Shown here in pieces: positions 28,839 through 37,954 of a stretch of 64,000 nucleotides of DNA. Origin of the DNA: Gemmatimonadota bacterium (GTDB lineage Bacteria > Gemmatimonadota > Gemmatimonadetes > Longimicrobiales > Gaopeijiaceae); the NCBI GenBank assembly GCA_028874905.1, contig JAPPGZ010000071.1:1-64000 (forward strand). Reading direction: 5' to 3'. Positions within the stretch are counted from its first letter, which is position 1. Each line of letters begins with the position of its first letter. The position numbers and the translations under genes are program-made. The notes under the pieces are model-generated. The model worked only from the letters and a program-made list of their open reading frames with translations. It was not told where the DNA came from and did no database searches.

Positions 28839-30343
28839 CCCGGACCCGACGCGGCGAACGCCGGCCCGCGCTCGAAGCCCGCTTCGGCGACCACCTGGCG
28901 GCTTCGCGATGGCTTGAGGGGACTGCGTCCATCGTCGCGGGCGTGTCAGGCGGGATCGATTCGATGGTGCTCCTCCACCTGCTGCGTTTCGGCGCCATTC
29001 CCGATTCCGTCGCCCTCCACGTCGCGCACGTGGACCACCGCATGCGCCCGGACAGCGGCAAGGACGCCGAGTGGCTGGCCAACGTCTGCGAGGACTGGGA
29101 TGTCGGCTTCCACCTGTGCATCGCGCCGCGGCCGGTCGCCAGCGAAGCAGAGGGCAGGAAGCTGCGCTACGAGTTCTTCGAGAAGGTGAGGGGCGGTCTG
29201 GATCGCGGTGCGGTGACGATGACCGCCCATACGGCCGACGATCAGGCGGAAACCGTTCTTTTCCGCCTCGCGCGGGGGAGCGGTCCCCGCGGGCTGCGGG
29301 CAATCCACCCGGCGCGCTCACCGTGCGTGGTCCGTCCACTGCTACCGTTCTGGCGCCGCGAGTTGATCGCGTTTGCCGCGGAGCGCGGCGTGCCGTATCG
29401 CGACGATCCCTCCAACCTGGACACGCGCTGGGCCCGCAATCGCCTCCGCCACGACGTCCTCCCCGCGCTGGAAGAGGCGGTTCCGGGAGCCGCGGCGGCC
29501 CTGGCCGCGCTGGCCGAAACCAGCCGGCTCCAGTCCGCCGCGCTGGACGAACTCCTTGACGAGTGCATCGCGGCGTTGTCTACGGCGCCGTCCGTGCACC
29601 TGCCAGAGACGACCGGCCCCCCTGCCTCTCCCGGCGGCGATTCCCCCGAACCACGCCGCCCCGGCGCCTTCGCGTTCGACCGCGTGGCCCTCCGTGCGCT
29701 ATCGGACCCCGTCCTCGCCCTTGTGCTCCGCCGTGCCGTGGCTCGCCTTGGCGGCGAGCCGTCGCGCGCGGCCACCGCCGAACTGCTCCGTTTCGTGCGC
29801 GAATCCACCAGCGGCCGCCGTGTGCGCCCAACCGGCGGAATCACGGTCGAGCACCGCCTCGACGAACTGCGCGTTCGCCGAACCGCCCGGCCTTCGGGAA
29901 CCGGGGAGAGCAGCCCTTCCGCCGCGCCGACCCTCCAAATCGGATCGGAGCCCGGACAGGGGCGGTACGCGCGAAACGGCTGGCTGGTCGAGGCTGCATG
30001 GGGCCCGGCCCCGCGCCTCGGCTATCCCCACGTGGCACACTTCGCGCCCCAGAGCGTTAGCTTCCCTCTCTCCCTGCGTCCATGGGCGCCGGGAGACCGC
30101 ATCAGGATGTCATACGGGATCAAGAAGGTGAAGAAGGTTCTCCTGGAAGCGCGTATCCCCACCGACCGTCGCGACGGCGTTCCGGTCGTGGCGGACGCCG
30201 CCGGCACCGTACGGTGGATTCCGGGCATAGCGGAGCCGCACGCCGCGTCTCCCGAAATCGCCCCGAAACCACCGGCGTGCTGGGTGGAGGTACGCATCGT
30301 CCGGCACACCCCCAACCACGCCGACCGAGGAGGTCCGGTTTGA
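28835..30343 (+). CDS. tilS: tRNA(Ile)-lysidine synthase TilS
   Basis: ATP-dependent enzyme that converts C34 of the CAT-anticodon tRNA-Ile2 to lysidine so that it reads AUA. The PP-loop is VSGGIDSMVLLHLL, followed by HVDHRMRPDSGKDAEWL and TAHTADDQAETVLFRLARGSG. The C-terminal TilS_C domain ends with PWAPGDRIRMSYGIKKVKKVLLEARIP. At 502 residues it is slightly long because of a proline-rich insert near 250-280. GTG overlaps the GDPD stop, and its own stop overlaps the hpt TTG. Confidence 0.93.
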   Translation: MTRTRRGERRPALEARFGDHLAASRWLEGTASIVAGVSGGIDSMVLLHLLRFGAIPDSVALHVAHVDHRMRPDSGKDAEWLANVCEDWDVGFHLCIAPRPVASEAEGRKLRYEFFEKVRGGLDRGAVTMTAHTADDQAETVLFRLARGSGPRGLRAIHPARSPCVVRPLLPFWRRELIAFAAERGVPYRDDPSNLDTRWARNRLRHDVLPALEEAVPGAAAALAALAETSRLQSAALDELLDECIAALSTAPSVHLPETTGPPASPGGDSPEPRRPGAFAFDRVALRALSDPVLALVLRRAVARLGGEPSRAATAELLRFVRESTSGRRVRPTGGITVEHRLDELRVRRTARPSGTGESSPSAAPTLQIGSEPGQGRYARNGWLVEAAWGPAPRLGYPHVAHFAPQSVSFPLSLRPWAPGDRIRMSYGIKKVKKVLLEARIPTDRRDGVPVVADAAGTVRWIPGIAEPHAASPEIAPKPPACWVEVRIVRHTPNHADRGGPV

Positions 30344-30885
30344 ACGCCACGGCCCGTGCCCAGCTGGGTGCTCAGGAACTCAAACGCGTCGTATTCACGG
30401 AGGTGATGATCCGAAGACGTGTCCGCGAGATGGGCCGGGACATCGGCGCCTGGTACGGCCCCGACGATGACGTTCTCGTACTCGGGCTGCTGAAGGGGTC
30501 CTTCGTGTTCGTCGCGGATCTGGTCCGCGAAATCCCGCGGCCGATTCAGGTGGACTTCATCCTGGCATCCAGCTACGGCGAGGAACGCGTGAGCAGCGGC
30601 GAGGTACGACTGGTGTACAACCCGCGCGCCGAAATGGCGGGGCGGCATGTCATCCTGGTGGAGGACATCGTGGACAGCGGCAACACGATCAACCGGCTGG
30701 TCCCGCTGCTGCTGGACCGCAAGCCCGCCAGCCTCGAGCTCTGCACGCTCCTCCACAAGCGCCTGTCCCACCCGAAGAAGGAGCCCCGCTGGGTCGGGTT
30801 CGATGCGCCCGAGGAGTTTCTGGTCGGCTACGGGTTGGATTTTGCAGAGAGTTTTAGGCACCTTCCCTATATCGGCTCGATCTGA
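30340..30885 (+). CDS. hpt: hypoxanthine phosphoribosyltransferase
   Basis: Salvages hypoxanthine (and guanine) with PRPP to IMP/GMP. The 181-residue protein carries the PRPP-binding motif VILVEDIVDSGNTINRL, the flexible-loop region DFILASSYGEERVSSGEVRLV, and VGYGLDFAESFRHLPYIG at the C-terminus. The start is TTG with GAGGAGG 8 nt upstream, and it overlaps the tilS stop. The tilS-hpt-ftsH order is a widely conserved bacterial arrangement and supports all three calls. Confidence 0.95.
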   Translation: MNATARAQLGAQELKRVVFTEVMIRRRVREMGRDIGAWYGPDDDVLVLGLLKGSFVFVADLVREIPRPIQVDFILASSYGEERVSSGEVRLVYNPRAEMAGRHVILVEDIVDSGNTINRLVPLLLDRKPASLELCTLLHKRLSHPKKEPRWVGFDAPEEFLVGYGLDFAESFRHLPYIGSI

Positions 30886-30900
30886 CCAGCCCGACGACTG

Positions 30901-32892
30901 ATGTCCGAAAAAAGTCCTCCACCGAACGAACCGCCCCGGAAGCTGAAGCGGGTTTCGCGGACCGCCTCGTTCTGGGTGCTCCTGGTGCTGATGTCGGTCC
31001 TCGCGTTCCAGTTCATGCGCGGAGGCGAGGAGACGGCGGGCGAAATCAGCCAATCGGAGTTTCAGCGCCAACTCGCGAACAACAACGTCCTCGAGGTGAC
31101 GTTCTTCGGCGAATCGGAGGTTCGCGGAGAGTTCAAGAGCACGATTGTCCTCGATGAGGCTGATGTGGACGAGTTCGTCGTACGGATCGTGCCGGGCGTC
31201 GCCGCGACGATGATGGAAGAGCTTGCGGCACAGGAAGTCGAGGTGCGTGCCCGCTCCCAGTCCCCGGGGTGGCTGCCTCTGATCGGCACCTTCCTTCCGT
31301 GGATGCTCATCATCGTTTTCTGGATCTGGATCCTCAGAGCAATGCAGAGCGGCGGCAACCGCGCGTTCCAGTTCGGACGCTCGCGCGCCCGCCTCATCAG
31401 TCCCGACACGCCGCAGGTCACCTTCCAGGATGTGGCCGGAGCCGACGAGGCCAAGGAAGAGCTCGAGGAGATCATCGAGTTCCTGAAGGACCCGCCAAGG
31501 TTCTCGCGCCTGGGTGGCCGCCTGCCCAAGGGCGTGCTGCTGGTCGGTCCCCCCGGCACGGGCAAGACGCTGCTGGCGCGTGCGGTCGCCGGCGAAGCGG
31601 GCCGTCCCTTCTTCCAGATGTCGGGCTCCGACTTCGTCGAGATGTTCGTGGGCGTCGGTGCGTCCCGCGTGCGCGACCTCTTCGAACAGGGAAAGGCTCA
31701 CGCGCCGTGCATCATCTTCGTCGACGAGATCGATGCCGTGGGCCGGCACCGCGGAGCCGGGCTGGGCGGTGGCCACGACGAACGCGAGCAGACGCTGAAC
31801 GCCCTGCTGGTGGAGATGGACGGCTTCGAGGCGAACGAAGGCGTGATCCTCCTGGCCGCGACAAACCGTCCGGACGTTCTCGATCCGGCGCTGCTGCGCC
31901 CCGGACGGTTCGATCGGCAGGTCGTGGTGGACCTGCCGGACGTGAAGGGAAGGGAGGGCATCCTCCGGGTCCACGCGAAGAAGCTGCCCCTTGAAGAGGA
32001 CGTGGAGCTGTCCCTGATCGCGCGGGGGACACCCGGCCTCAGCGGCGCGGACCTGTCGAACATTTGCAACGAGGCCGCGCTTTTCGCGGCTCGCCGAGGC
32101 GTCGAACAGGTGGCCATGGAGGACTTCGAGCAGGCCAAGGACAAGGTCATGCTCGGCACCGAGAGGCGCAGCATGGTTCTCACCGACGCCGAGAGGCGCC
32201 TGACCGCCTATCACGAAGCGGGACACGTCGTGATCGGGGTGAAGATTCCCGGCCTCGATCCGGTCCACAAGGTCACGATCGTGCCGAGGGGGCGGGCGCT
32301 GGGGCTGACCGCCTCCCTGCCCGAAGAGGACCGGCATTCCCACACCCGGGATTGGATGAACGGCCAGCTGGCGATGCTGTTCGGGGGCCGGGTGGCCGAA
32401 GAGTTGGCCTTCGGCCCCGAAAAGGTGACCACCGGCGCAGGCAACGACATCGAGCGGGCCACGAGCATGGCCCGTCGCATGGTAACACGCTTCGGGATGT
32501 CTGACCGGATCGGACTGATGGCGGTGGGAGACTCGGACCAGGAGGTGTTCCTGGGCCGGGAACTCGTACAGCGCCGCGAGGTCTCGGACCACACCGCCCA
32601 GCAGGTGGACCAGGAGGTGAAGCGGCTTCTTGACGCGGCCCATGCCAGGGCCCGCGAGGTCATCGAGGCCAACCGCGGGCTCCTCGACGATCTGGCAGAG
32701 GCGTTGCTGGAGCGGGAGACTTTGGACGGCGACGAGATCCAGCTCCTCGTGGACGGCAAGGAGCTCGCCCCGCTGACCGGTGAATTCGACGCCGAACCGG
32801 CCCAGCCCGGGTTGCCAGGCGCGGAAACGAAATCGGTAGCGAAACCGAAGACGGGACTGGTAGGGCCGGAACCGCTGCCCTCGCCGGGCTAG
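30901..32892 (+). CDS. ftsH: ATP-dependent zinc metalloprotease FtsH
   Basis: Membrane-bound AAA+ protease for quality control of membrane proteins and regulators. Two transmembrane helices (about 23-38 and 127-147) flank a periplasmic domain. Walker A is GPPGTGKT (216-223), Walker B is [11 protein letters not shown], the second region of homology lies in [23 protein letters not shown], and the zinc site is HEAGH (438-442). The length of 663 residues is normal. The 55 nt between it and convergent cdaA are GC-rich, with a small CCGGCC/GGCCGG hairpin that could serve both genes as terminator. Confidence 0.97.
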   Translation: MSEKSPPPNEPPRKLKRVSRTASFWVLLVLMSVLAFQFMRGGEETAGEISQSEFQRQLANNNVLEVTFFGESEVRGEFKSTIVLDEADVDEFVVRIVPGVAATMMEELAAQEVEVRARSQSPGWLPLIGTFLPWMLIIVFWIWILRAMQSGGNRAFQFGRSRARLISPDTPQVTFQDVAGADEAKEELEEIIEFLKDPPRFSRLGGRLPKGVLLVGPPGTGKTLLARAVAGEAGRPFFQMSGSDFVEMFVGVGASRVRDLFEQGKAHAPCIIFVDEIDAVGRHRGAGLGGGHDEREQTLNALLVEMDGFEANEGVILLAATNRPDVLDPALLRPGRFDRQVVVDLPDVKGREGILRVHAKKLPLEEDVELSLIARGTPGLSGADLSNICNEAALFAARRGVEQVAMEDFEQAKDKVMLGTERRSMVLTDAERRLTAYHEAGHVVIGVKIPGLDPVHKVTIVPRGRALGLTASLPEEDRHSHTRDWMNGQLAMLFGGRVAEELAFGPEKVTTGAGNDIERATSMARRMVTRFGMSDRIGLMAVGDSDQEVFLGRELVQRREVSDHTAQQVDQEVKRLLDAAHARAREVIEANRGLLDDLAEALLERETLDGDEIQLLVDGKELAPLTGEFDAEPAQPGLPGAETKSVAKPKTGLVGPEPLPSPG

Positions 32893-32948
32893 TCCGGATT
32901 CACCGTCCTCGCCCGGCCAGGCCGGACCGGCGCGGGCCCGGCCGCTGG

Positions 32949-33761
32949 TCAGACGGGGTCCAGGACGGTCGATGGACCGAGTGGGGCCGTCGCCGACCTG
33001 GGAAGCGAGAGTTCCAGGATGTCGCGGAGCCGATCGCTGTCGACGCCCACATCGAGACGGCCCCGCAAGGCGACGGAGATACGGGAGGTCTCCTCGCTGA
33101 TGACGATCACGATGGCGTCCGTTTCCTCGCTGAGCCCGATGGCGGCCCGGTGACGCGTGCCCATCGACTTGTCGGCGACCGGATTCTGCGTCAGGGGCAG
33201 GATGGCGGCGGCGGCCTGAATGGTGTCGCCGACGATGATCACCGCGCCGTCGTGCAGCGGTGAACTCGGCGCGAAGATGGTGCCGAGGAGCTCCGGCGAG
33301 ACGACGGCACCGACGCGCTTGCCCGTTCGCGCGTACTCGCGCAGGCCCGTCTCGCGCTGCACGGCCAGAATCGCGCCCACGCCCGAGCGCGCGAGCTGTT
33401 CGGCGCTTTCCACCAGGCGGTCCACGATGCGCTCCTTGCGGCTGGCGCCCAGCACGTGGACCAGGCGGCTCTGGCCGAGCCGGGCCAGCGCGGCGCGCAT
33501 CTCCGGCTGGAAGACCACGAGCGCCGCGATCGCACCATACTGCAGGAGGGCCTCGATCAGGCGGCGAATCAGCGAGAAATCCAGGATGACCGCCAGCAGG
33601 TAGAGCCCCGCCAGCAACAGAACACCCAGGAGCATCTGCATCGCGCGGGTCTGCCGCAGGAGCAGGAGCAACCGGTAGACGAGCAGAAAAACGATGAGGA
33701 TTTCGACCAGGTCGTTCAACCCCGGCCGGAGAAACTGCAGCTGCTGGAAGAAGCCGTTCAT
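32949..33761 (-). CDS. cdaA: diadenylate cyclase CdaA
   Basis: Makes the second messenger c-di-AMP from two ATP. Three N-terminal transmembrane helices (about 17-62) precede the DAC domain. The active-site motifs DGA (171-173, in SPLHDGAVII) and RHR (203-205, in GTRHRAAIGLSEETDAIVIV) are intact. The 270-residue length matches CdaA/DacA. The usual downstream partners cdaR and glmM are absent from the window. The ATG is the only start consistent with the membrane domain. Confidence 0.94.
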   Translation of the reverse strand: MNGFFQQLQFLRPGLNDLVEILIVFLLVYRLLLLLRQTRAMQMLLGVLLLAGLYLLAVILDFSLIRRLIEALLQYGAIAALVVFQPEMRAALARLGQSRLVHVLGASRKERIVDRLVESAEQLARSGVGAILAVQRETGLREYARTGKRVGAVVSPELLGTIFAPSSPLHDGAVIIVGDTIQAAAAILPLTQNPVADKSMGTRHRAAIGLSEETDAIVIVISEETSRISVALRGRLDVGVDSDRLRDILELSLPRSATAPLGPSTVLDPV

Positions 33762-33870
33762 GACCCGTCAACGATAACGAATACGGGAAGCGGCCGTGGC
33801 CGGGTCCACGCCCTGCGGACACGGTCCGCCACGCGCCGACTTCCGCATACCTCCGGCCATCGGGATTTCG

Positions 33871-33899
33871 TTGACGTCGTGGGTCCGGCATCCTACATT
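33871..33899 (+). promoter_or_regulatory. promoter of the exbB-exbD-exbD-tonB operon
   Basis: TTGACG (33871-33876) and TACATT (33894-33899) are separated by exactly 17 nt, a good housekeeping-type promoter. Transcription would start near 33906, leaving a leader of about 45 nt to the exbB start. The region lies between the divergent cdaA and exbB genes and shows no other structure. Confidence 0.6.
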
Positions 33900-33951
33900 C
33901 CCGCCGGTACCTCCATCTACCTGCGAACACTGCTCACCAGGGAGTCCAGCA

Positions 33952-34611
33952 TTGGGCGACAGCTACGGTCTACTCACACTTTTCGCGGACGGCGGCCTGA
34001 TGATGTACCCGCTCGTCCTTTGCTCACTCATCGGCCTCGGGGTCATCATCGCGAAGTTCTGGACCTTGATGGTGGCCCACCGGAAGACGGTTGCTGTGAT
34101 CGAACAGGTTGAAGAGGCCGCCATGTCCGGCCGGCTGGACGAGGCGGCCGAGGTCGCTGCGACGACTCCGGGTCCCGCGGCGGCCATTCTGTTGGCGGGG
34201 CTCCGCAGGATCCGCAACCTCACGCTCAACAAGGGGGAACTCGAACAGGTGATTTCCACGACGGGGGCGATCGAGTTGAGCTTCCTCGAGCGGGGCTTGG
34301 TGATTCTGGCCACGATCGCCAACGTCGCGCCGCTGATGGGCTTTCTCGGCACGGTGGCCGGGATGATCGTGGCCTTTGAATCGATCGCTTCCGCCGGTGA
34401 CGTCAACCCGGCGCTGGTCGCCGGAGGCATCAAGGTCGCGCTGCTGACCACTGCGGCCGGGCTCACTATCGCGATCCCCGTCAATATCGGCTACAATTAC
34501 TTCGTAGCGCGGATCGACACCCTGATCGTGGACATGGAACAGAGCACGCAGAAGATCCTCAACATCGCGTGGGATCTGGAAAAGGAAGGGAAGCTTCAGG
34601 TTCTTTCCTAA
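33952..34611 (+). CDS. exbB: ExbB/TolQ/MotA proton-channel protein
   Basis: Stator subunit that uses the proton gradient to energise TonB. The 219-residue protein has three transmembrane helices (about 14-32, 122-143 and 157-180). The family signature is LATIANVAPLMGFLGTVAGMI followed by ALLTTAAGLTIAIPVNIGYNYF. I chose TTG at 33952 because AGGGAG lies 7 nt upstream and upstream codons give a non-conserved, proline-rich stretch. The genes that follow are two exbD genes and tonB, so this is the energising complex for outer-membrane transport rather than MotA. Confidence 0.92.
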   Translation: MGDSYGLLTLFADGGLMMYPLVLCSLIGLGVIIAKFWTLMVAHRKTVAVIEQVEEAAMSGRLDEAAEVAATTPGPAAAILLAGLRRIRNLTLNKGELEQVISTTGAIELSFLERGLVILATIANVAPLMGFLGTVAGMIVAFESIASAGDVNPALVAGGIKVALLTTAAGLTIAIPVNIGYNYFVARIDTLIVDMEQSTQKILNIAWDLEKEGKLQVLS

Positions 34612-34719
34612 AGCGTTTCGGCAGGCGCGGACGGCGTCGCATGCGGGCGCGGAACTCCGCGACCTTTTGGCGGTAGAACACAAACAGGGAACTTGGACAA
34701 CCACTCGGGAGAAGACCCC

Positions 34720-35142
34720 ATGGCGGTTCTCGGCAACAAGAAATCCAAGGTCTCCGACGAGATCCCATCCTCGTCGATGGCCGACATCGCGTTTCTCCTG
34801 CTCATCTTCTTCCTGGTCACGACCACCTTTCCGAAGGACAAGGGGCTCGCAATCCTGCTTCCCGAGAGCGAGTCCGAGGTCGAGGTCAGCCAGAAGAACA
34901 TCCTTCACATCATCGTCACGCCTACCGGGGCGGTGAACATTCGCCGGGGCGAGAGCCAGCAGGAACAGACGGTTCGTCCCGACGACGTGGAGTCCATCTG
35001 GCGGCAGGACGTGGCGCAGAACGAGAATCTGATCGCTGCGGTAAAGACGGATCCCAACGCTCCGTACCGTTTCATGATCGATGTTCTCGACGCCTTGCAG
35101 AGCGCGGGCGCCGAACGCATCTCCCTCCAACTCCTGGAGTAG
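34720..35142 (+). CDS. exbD: ExbD/TolR biopolymer transport protein (first copy)
   Basis: A 140-residue bitopic protein. Its N-terminus leads into EIPSSSMADIAFLLLIFFLVTTTF, the transmembrane helix with the proton-carrying aspartate of the family (MADIAFLLLIFF). The periplasmic domain follows, with NILHIIVTPTGAVNIRRG and a C-terminal SAGAERISLQLLE. I chose ATG at 34720 because GGGAGAAG lies just upstream. Another in-frame ATG 27 nt earlier has no ribosome-binding site. It lies between exbB and the second exbD. Confidence 0.92.
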   Translation: MAVLGNKKSKVSDEIPSSSMADIAFLLLIFFLVTTTFPKDKGLAILLPESESEVEVSQKNILHIIVTPTGAVNIRRGESQQEQTVRPDDVESIWRQDVAQNENLIAAVKTDPNAPYRFMIDVLDALQSAGAERISLQLLE

Positions 35143-35148
35143 AGCGCA

Positions 35149-35595
35149 ATGGGCCTGAAAGGCGGTGGACTGGAGCGTAAGCAGAAGGCGTCGCAGGAGA
35201 TCCCGTCGTCCTCAATGGCCGACATCGCGTTCCTGCTGCTGATCTTCTTCATGGTGTCGACGGTCTTCCAGAAGGACCGCAACCGGCAGATCGACTGGGC
35301 TGCCGCGGAAGCCACGGAAAAGATCGACCAGAAGCAGAAGAACATTCTCAATATCTGGGTGGAATCCAACGGGGACATCTACATCAACGATGTGTTCCGC
35401 CCCATGGAAGAGGTCCGCGTCCTGGTGGCGCCGATGTACCGGGACAACCGTGAACTGGTGATTTCGGTTCGGTCGGATCGCGGAGTTCCGTACCGATTCA
35501 TCGACCAGTTGCAGCAGGAGCTGGTCGCAGCGGGCATAGTCCGGGTCGTATTCGCGACCGAGCTTGAACAGAGCATGACGAGGGAGAGACGATGA
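35149..35595 (+). CDS. exbD: ExbD/TolR biopolymer transport protein (second copy)
   Basis: A 148-residue paralogue of the preceding gene with the same helix motif, EIPSSSMADIAFLLLIFFMV, including the functional aspartate. The periplasmic part ends with YRFIDQLQQELVAAGIVRVVFATELEQ. Two non-identical ExbD proteins per ExbB are common in Bacteroidota/Gemmatimonadota-type TonB operons and probably form a heterodimer. It overlaps the tonB ATG by 4 nt. Confidence 0.92.
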   Translation: MGLKGGGLERKQKASQEIPSSSMADIAFLLLIFFMVSTVFQKDRNRQIDWAAAEATEKIDQKQKNILNIWVESNGDIYINDVFRPMEEVRVLVAPMYRDNRELVISVRSDRGVPYRFIDQLQQELVAAGIVRVVFATELEQSMTRERR

Positions 35596-36269
35596 GCGAG
35601 CAAGCAGTCATGGAATCGACGGTTCGGGACAGCGCCAACGACGTGTTCAAGAAGTCGTTTTCGTCCTGGTTCTGGGGCTCGATGACCACGGCGACGGTAC
35701 TGCATTTTGCCGTGTTCGCCCTCTGGCCGGAGATGACGCCCGAGGACGTCAGCCTGTCGATGGACGAAATCGAAGCCATCGAACTCCCGCCCGAGATCGA
35801 GATTCCGCCGCCACCCGAAGCCATTGCGAGGCCGGCGACACCGGTGATCGCGACCGCGGAGATCGAGACCGATATCACCATCGCGCCGACGACGTTCGAA
35901 TCCGTCTCGGTCGAGGATCTGCCGCCGCCGCCCGACGATGTGGAGACCGATATCTCGGCAGCGCCCGTCTTCACCCCGTATACGGTGAAGCCGGACTACA
36001 CGAACGCCGCCGAGGTCATGCGCGCCCTGGAGCGCGAGTACCCGCCGCTGCTGCGTGACGCGGGAATCGGAGGTACCACCATCGTCTGGTTCTTCATCGA
36101 CGAGCAGGGGATCGTGCGCAATCAGCAGGTCAACGAGACTTCGGGGCACACCGCGCTGGACGAGGCGGCGTTGCGTGTGGCGCCGGTTTTCAAGTTTACC
36201 CCGGCCCTCAACCGCGACAAAGCGGTGCCGGTCTGGGTGTCGCTGCCGATTACCTTCACTACCAGGTAG
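35592..36269 (+). CDS. tonB: TonB energy-transducing protein
   Basis: Couples ExbB/ExbD to TonB-dependent outer-membrane receptors. The 225-residue protein has an anchor helix at residues 28-45 and a proline- and glutamate-rich periplasmic spacer (about 60-115, with PPEIEIPPPPEA and DLPPPPDD). The C-terminal TonB domain shows EYPPLLRDAGIGGTTIVWFFIDEQG and DEAALRVAPVFKFTPALN. The SxxxH-type anchor is only partly conserved (TATVLH). It is the last gene of the operon; a perfect hairpin follows. Confidence 0.93.
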   Translation: MSEQAVMESTVRDSANDVFKKSFSSWFWGSMTTATVLHFAVFALWPEMTPEDVSLSMDEIEAIELPPEIEIPPPPEAIARPATPVIATAEIETDITIAPTTFESVSVEDLPPPPDDVETDISAAPVFTPYTVKPDYTNAAEVMRALEREYPPLLRDAGIGGTTIVWFFIDEQGIVRNQQVNETSGHTALDEAALRVAPVFKFTPALNRDKAVPVWVSLPITFTTR

Positions 36270-36291
36270 CGCTACCGGCTGAACGGGAAGC

Positions 36292-36331
36292 GGGAACGCC
36301 CCGCCGGCCGAGCGGCCGGCGGGGCGTTCCC
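36292..36331 (+). terminator. terminator of the tonB operon (18-bp perfect stem)
   Basis: GGGAACGCCCCGCCGGCC (36292-36309) and its exact reverse complement (36314-36331) flank a GAGC tetraloop, 23 nt after the tonB stop. The stem is very stable. The tract behind it (TTGTAGG) has few Ts, so it may work with the second hairpin at 36342. Confidence 0.75.
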
Positions 36332-36341
36332 TTGTAGGTGA

Positions 36342-36372
36342 CGCCCGGGCCGGCAGGAACCCGGCCCGGGCG
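36342..36372 (+). terminator. second perfect hairpin before yggS (12-bp stem)
   Basis: CGCCCGGGCCGG (36342-36353) and CCGGCCCGGGCG (36361-36372) form a perfect 12-bp stem with a 7-nt loop. It lies 10 nt after the first hairpin and 33 nt before the yggS start. It could be a second terminator or an mRNA-stabilising leader structure for yggS. Confidence 0.5.
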
Positions 36373-36404
36373 CCCCCGCGAACACACCTGGAGACGGGAG
36401 GGAA

Positions 36405-37115
36405 ATGGTAGACAAGGATGTTTACTGTCGCGGCATCCGTGAGCGGCTGCCGCGCGTACTCGACCGGATCGCGGCCGCCGCGGAGCGAAGCGGACGCGAT
36501 CCTTCCGGGGTGCGGATCGTCGCCGTCACCAAGGGGCACGCCGCCTGTGCGGTGGAGGCGGCCGTCGAGGCCGGGTTGCGGGACATCGGCGAAAACCGCG
36601 TGGACGAGCTCCAGCGCAAGCGCGCCGCGCTGGACGACCTCGCGGTCAACTGGCACATGATCGGGCACGTGCAGCGTCGCAAGGCGGGCCCCGCGGCCCG
36701 CCTGGCAGGGCTCGTTCACAGCGTGGACTCGCTGCGCCTCGCCGAGAAGCTGTCGCGTCTCGGCAAGGCCGAAGGACGGCGCATCCCCGTGCTCGTCCAG
36801 CTCAACGTGTCCGGCGAAGCCACCAAGGGGGGCTTCCCGGAGGCGGAAGCGCTGGACGGGGTCGCGACGGTGGCCGCGCTGGGTGGGCTGCGCGTCCTGG
36901 GCCTCATGACGATGGCGCCATTTGTAGCCGACGAAGCCGTGCTGAGGTCTACATTTCGAAAGACGCGCGAGGTGATGGAGGCCGCCGCCGGCACCGCGGG
37001 GGTGGAGGGGTGCGAACTTTCCATGGGCATGTCCAACGACTACGAAATCGCGGTCGAGGAGGGCAGCACCATGGTGCGCCTCGGCACGACGCTGCTGGGA
37101 GAAAGACCGGGATGA
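36405..37115 (+). CDS. yggS: pyridoxal phosphate homeostasis protein (YggS/PLPBP)
   Basis: PLP-binding alanine-racemase-fold protein without known catalysis, needed for vitamin B6 and amino-acid homeostasis. In the 236-residue protein, K43 in IVAVTKGH is the PLP lysine. IGENRVDELQRK, NWHMIGHVQRRKAG and GLMTMAPF follow, then LSMGMSNDYEIAVEEGSTMVRLGT, all diagnostic. GGGAGGG lies just upstream of the ATG. It overlaps the nucleoside phosphorylase gene by 4 nt and starts the long run to rluD. Confidence 0.94.
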   Translation: MVDKDVYCRGIRERLPRVLDRIAAAAERSGRDPSGVRIVAVTKGHAACAVEAAVEAGLRDIGENRVDELQRKRAALDDLAVNWHMIGHVQRRKAGPAARLAGLVHSVDSLRLAEKLSRLGKAEGRRIPVLVQLNVSGEATKGGFPEAEALDGVATVAALGGLRVLGLMTMAPFVADEAVLRSTFRKTREVMEAAAGTAGVEGCELSMGMSNDYEIAVEEGSTMVRLGTTLLGERPG

Positions 37116-37954
37116 AGGACGGCGAGATGGAGCGGCTGCAGGAGGCGGTGGGGGCAATAAGTGCCCTCGGAGGACGGGCACCCCGGGTGGGGATCGTGCT
37201 CGGCACCGGCCTGGGCGGTCTGGCCGACGCCATCGATGTGCAGGTGTCGGTCGCGTACCGGGACCTGCCGCACTTCCCCGTCTCCACGGTTGAGAGCCAC
37301 CAGAGTCGGCTGTTGCTCGGCACGCTCGAGGGCGTCCCGGTCGTGGCTATGCAGGGACGCTTTCATCGCTACGAAGGGTATTCGCTTCAGCAGATCGTCT
37401 TCCCGATCCGCGTCATGAGGTTGCTCGGGGCGGACACGCTGATCGTCTCGGCGGCGTGCGGGGGCATGAACCCGCTGTGGGGGCCGGGTGACCTGATGGT
37501 GCTGGACGACTTCATCAACCTCATGGGGTCCAGCCCGCTTGTCGGACCCAACCTGGATGAACTCGGGCCGCGCTTTCCCGACATGTCGGCGCCCTTCGAC
37601 GCAGGCCTGCAGGAGGTGGCCCTCAAGGTGGCCATGGCCGCCGGTATGCCGCTGCGCCGAGGGGTGTACGTCGCAGTGGTGGGCCCGCAGCTCGAGACGC
37701 GGGCGGAATATCGCATGCTCCGGGCCATGGGCGCGGACGTTGTGGGCATGTCCACTGTGCCGGAGGTGATCGCTGCGCGCCACATGGGCATGCGCGTGCT
37801 CGCCTTCTCGATCATCACGGACCAGTGCCTTCCCGACGCGCTGGAGGAGGCGGACGTGCCGACGATCATCGCCACCGCGCAGGCGGCCGAACCGAAGCTG
37901 ACTACCCTGGTGACCGGCGTGCTGCAAGAGATCGGCGCCGGGAACAGCCCGTGA
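37112..37954 (+). CDS. punA: purine-nucleoside phosphorylase (class I, trimeric type)
   Basis: Phosphorolysis of inosine and guanosine to base and ribose-1-phosphate. The 280-residue protein has VGIVLGTGLGGLADAI (phosphate loop), FPVSTVESHQSRLLLG, MQGRFHRYEGY, the conserved SAACGGMNP, and GVYVAVVGPQLETRAEYRMLRAMGADVVGMSTVPEVI. The last region contains the purine-binding glutamate and the base-specificity region. The ATG overlaps the yggS stop, and its own stop overlaps the ileS GTG. Confidence 0.94.
   Translation: MKDGEMERLQEAVGAISALGGRAPRVGIVLGTGLGGLADAIDVQVSVAYRDLPHFPVSTVESHQSRLLLGTLEGVPVVAMQGRFHRYEGYSLQQIVFPIRVMRLLGADTLIVSAACGGMNPLWGPGDLMVLDDFINLMGSSPLVGPNLDELGPRFPDMSAPFDAGLQEVALKVAMAAGMPLRRGVYVAVVGPQLETRAEYRMLRAMGADVVGMSTVPEVIAARHMGMRVLAFSIITDQCLPDALEEADVPTIIATAQAAEPKLTTLVTGVLQEIGAGNSP

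Noticed and set aside
30022-33930. A 1302-codon open frame on the minus strand opposite tilS, hpt, ftsH and cdaA
   Set aside because: It is antisense to four well-supported genes, has low-complexity arginine- and histidine-rich composition and no domain. Long empty frames are expected in this GC-rich DNA.
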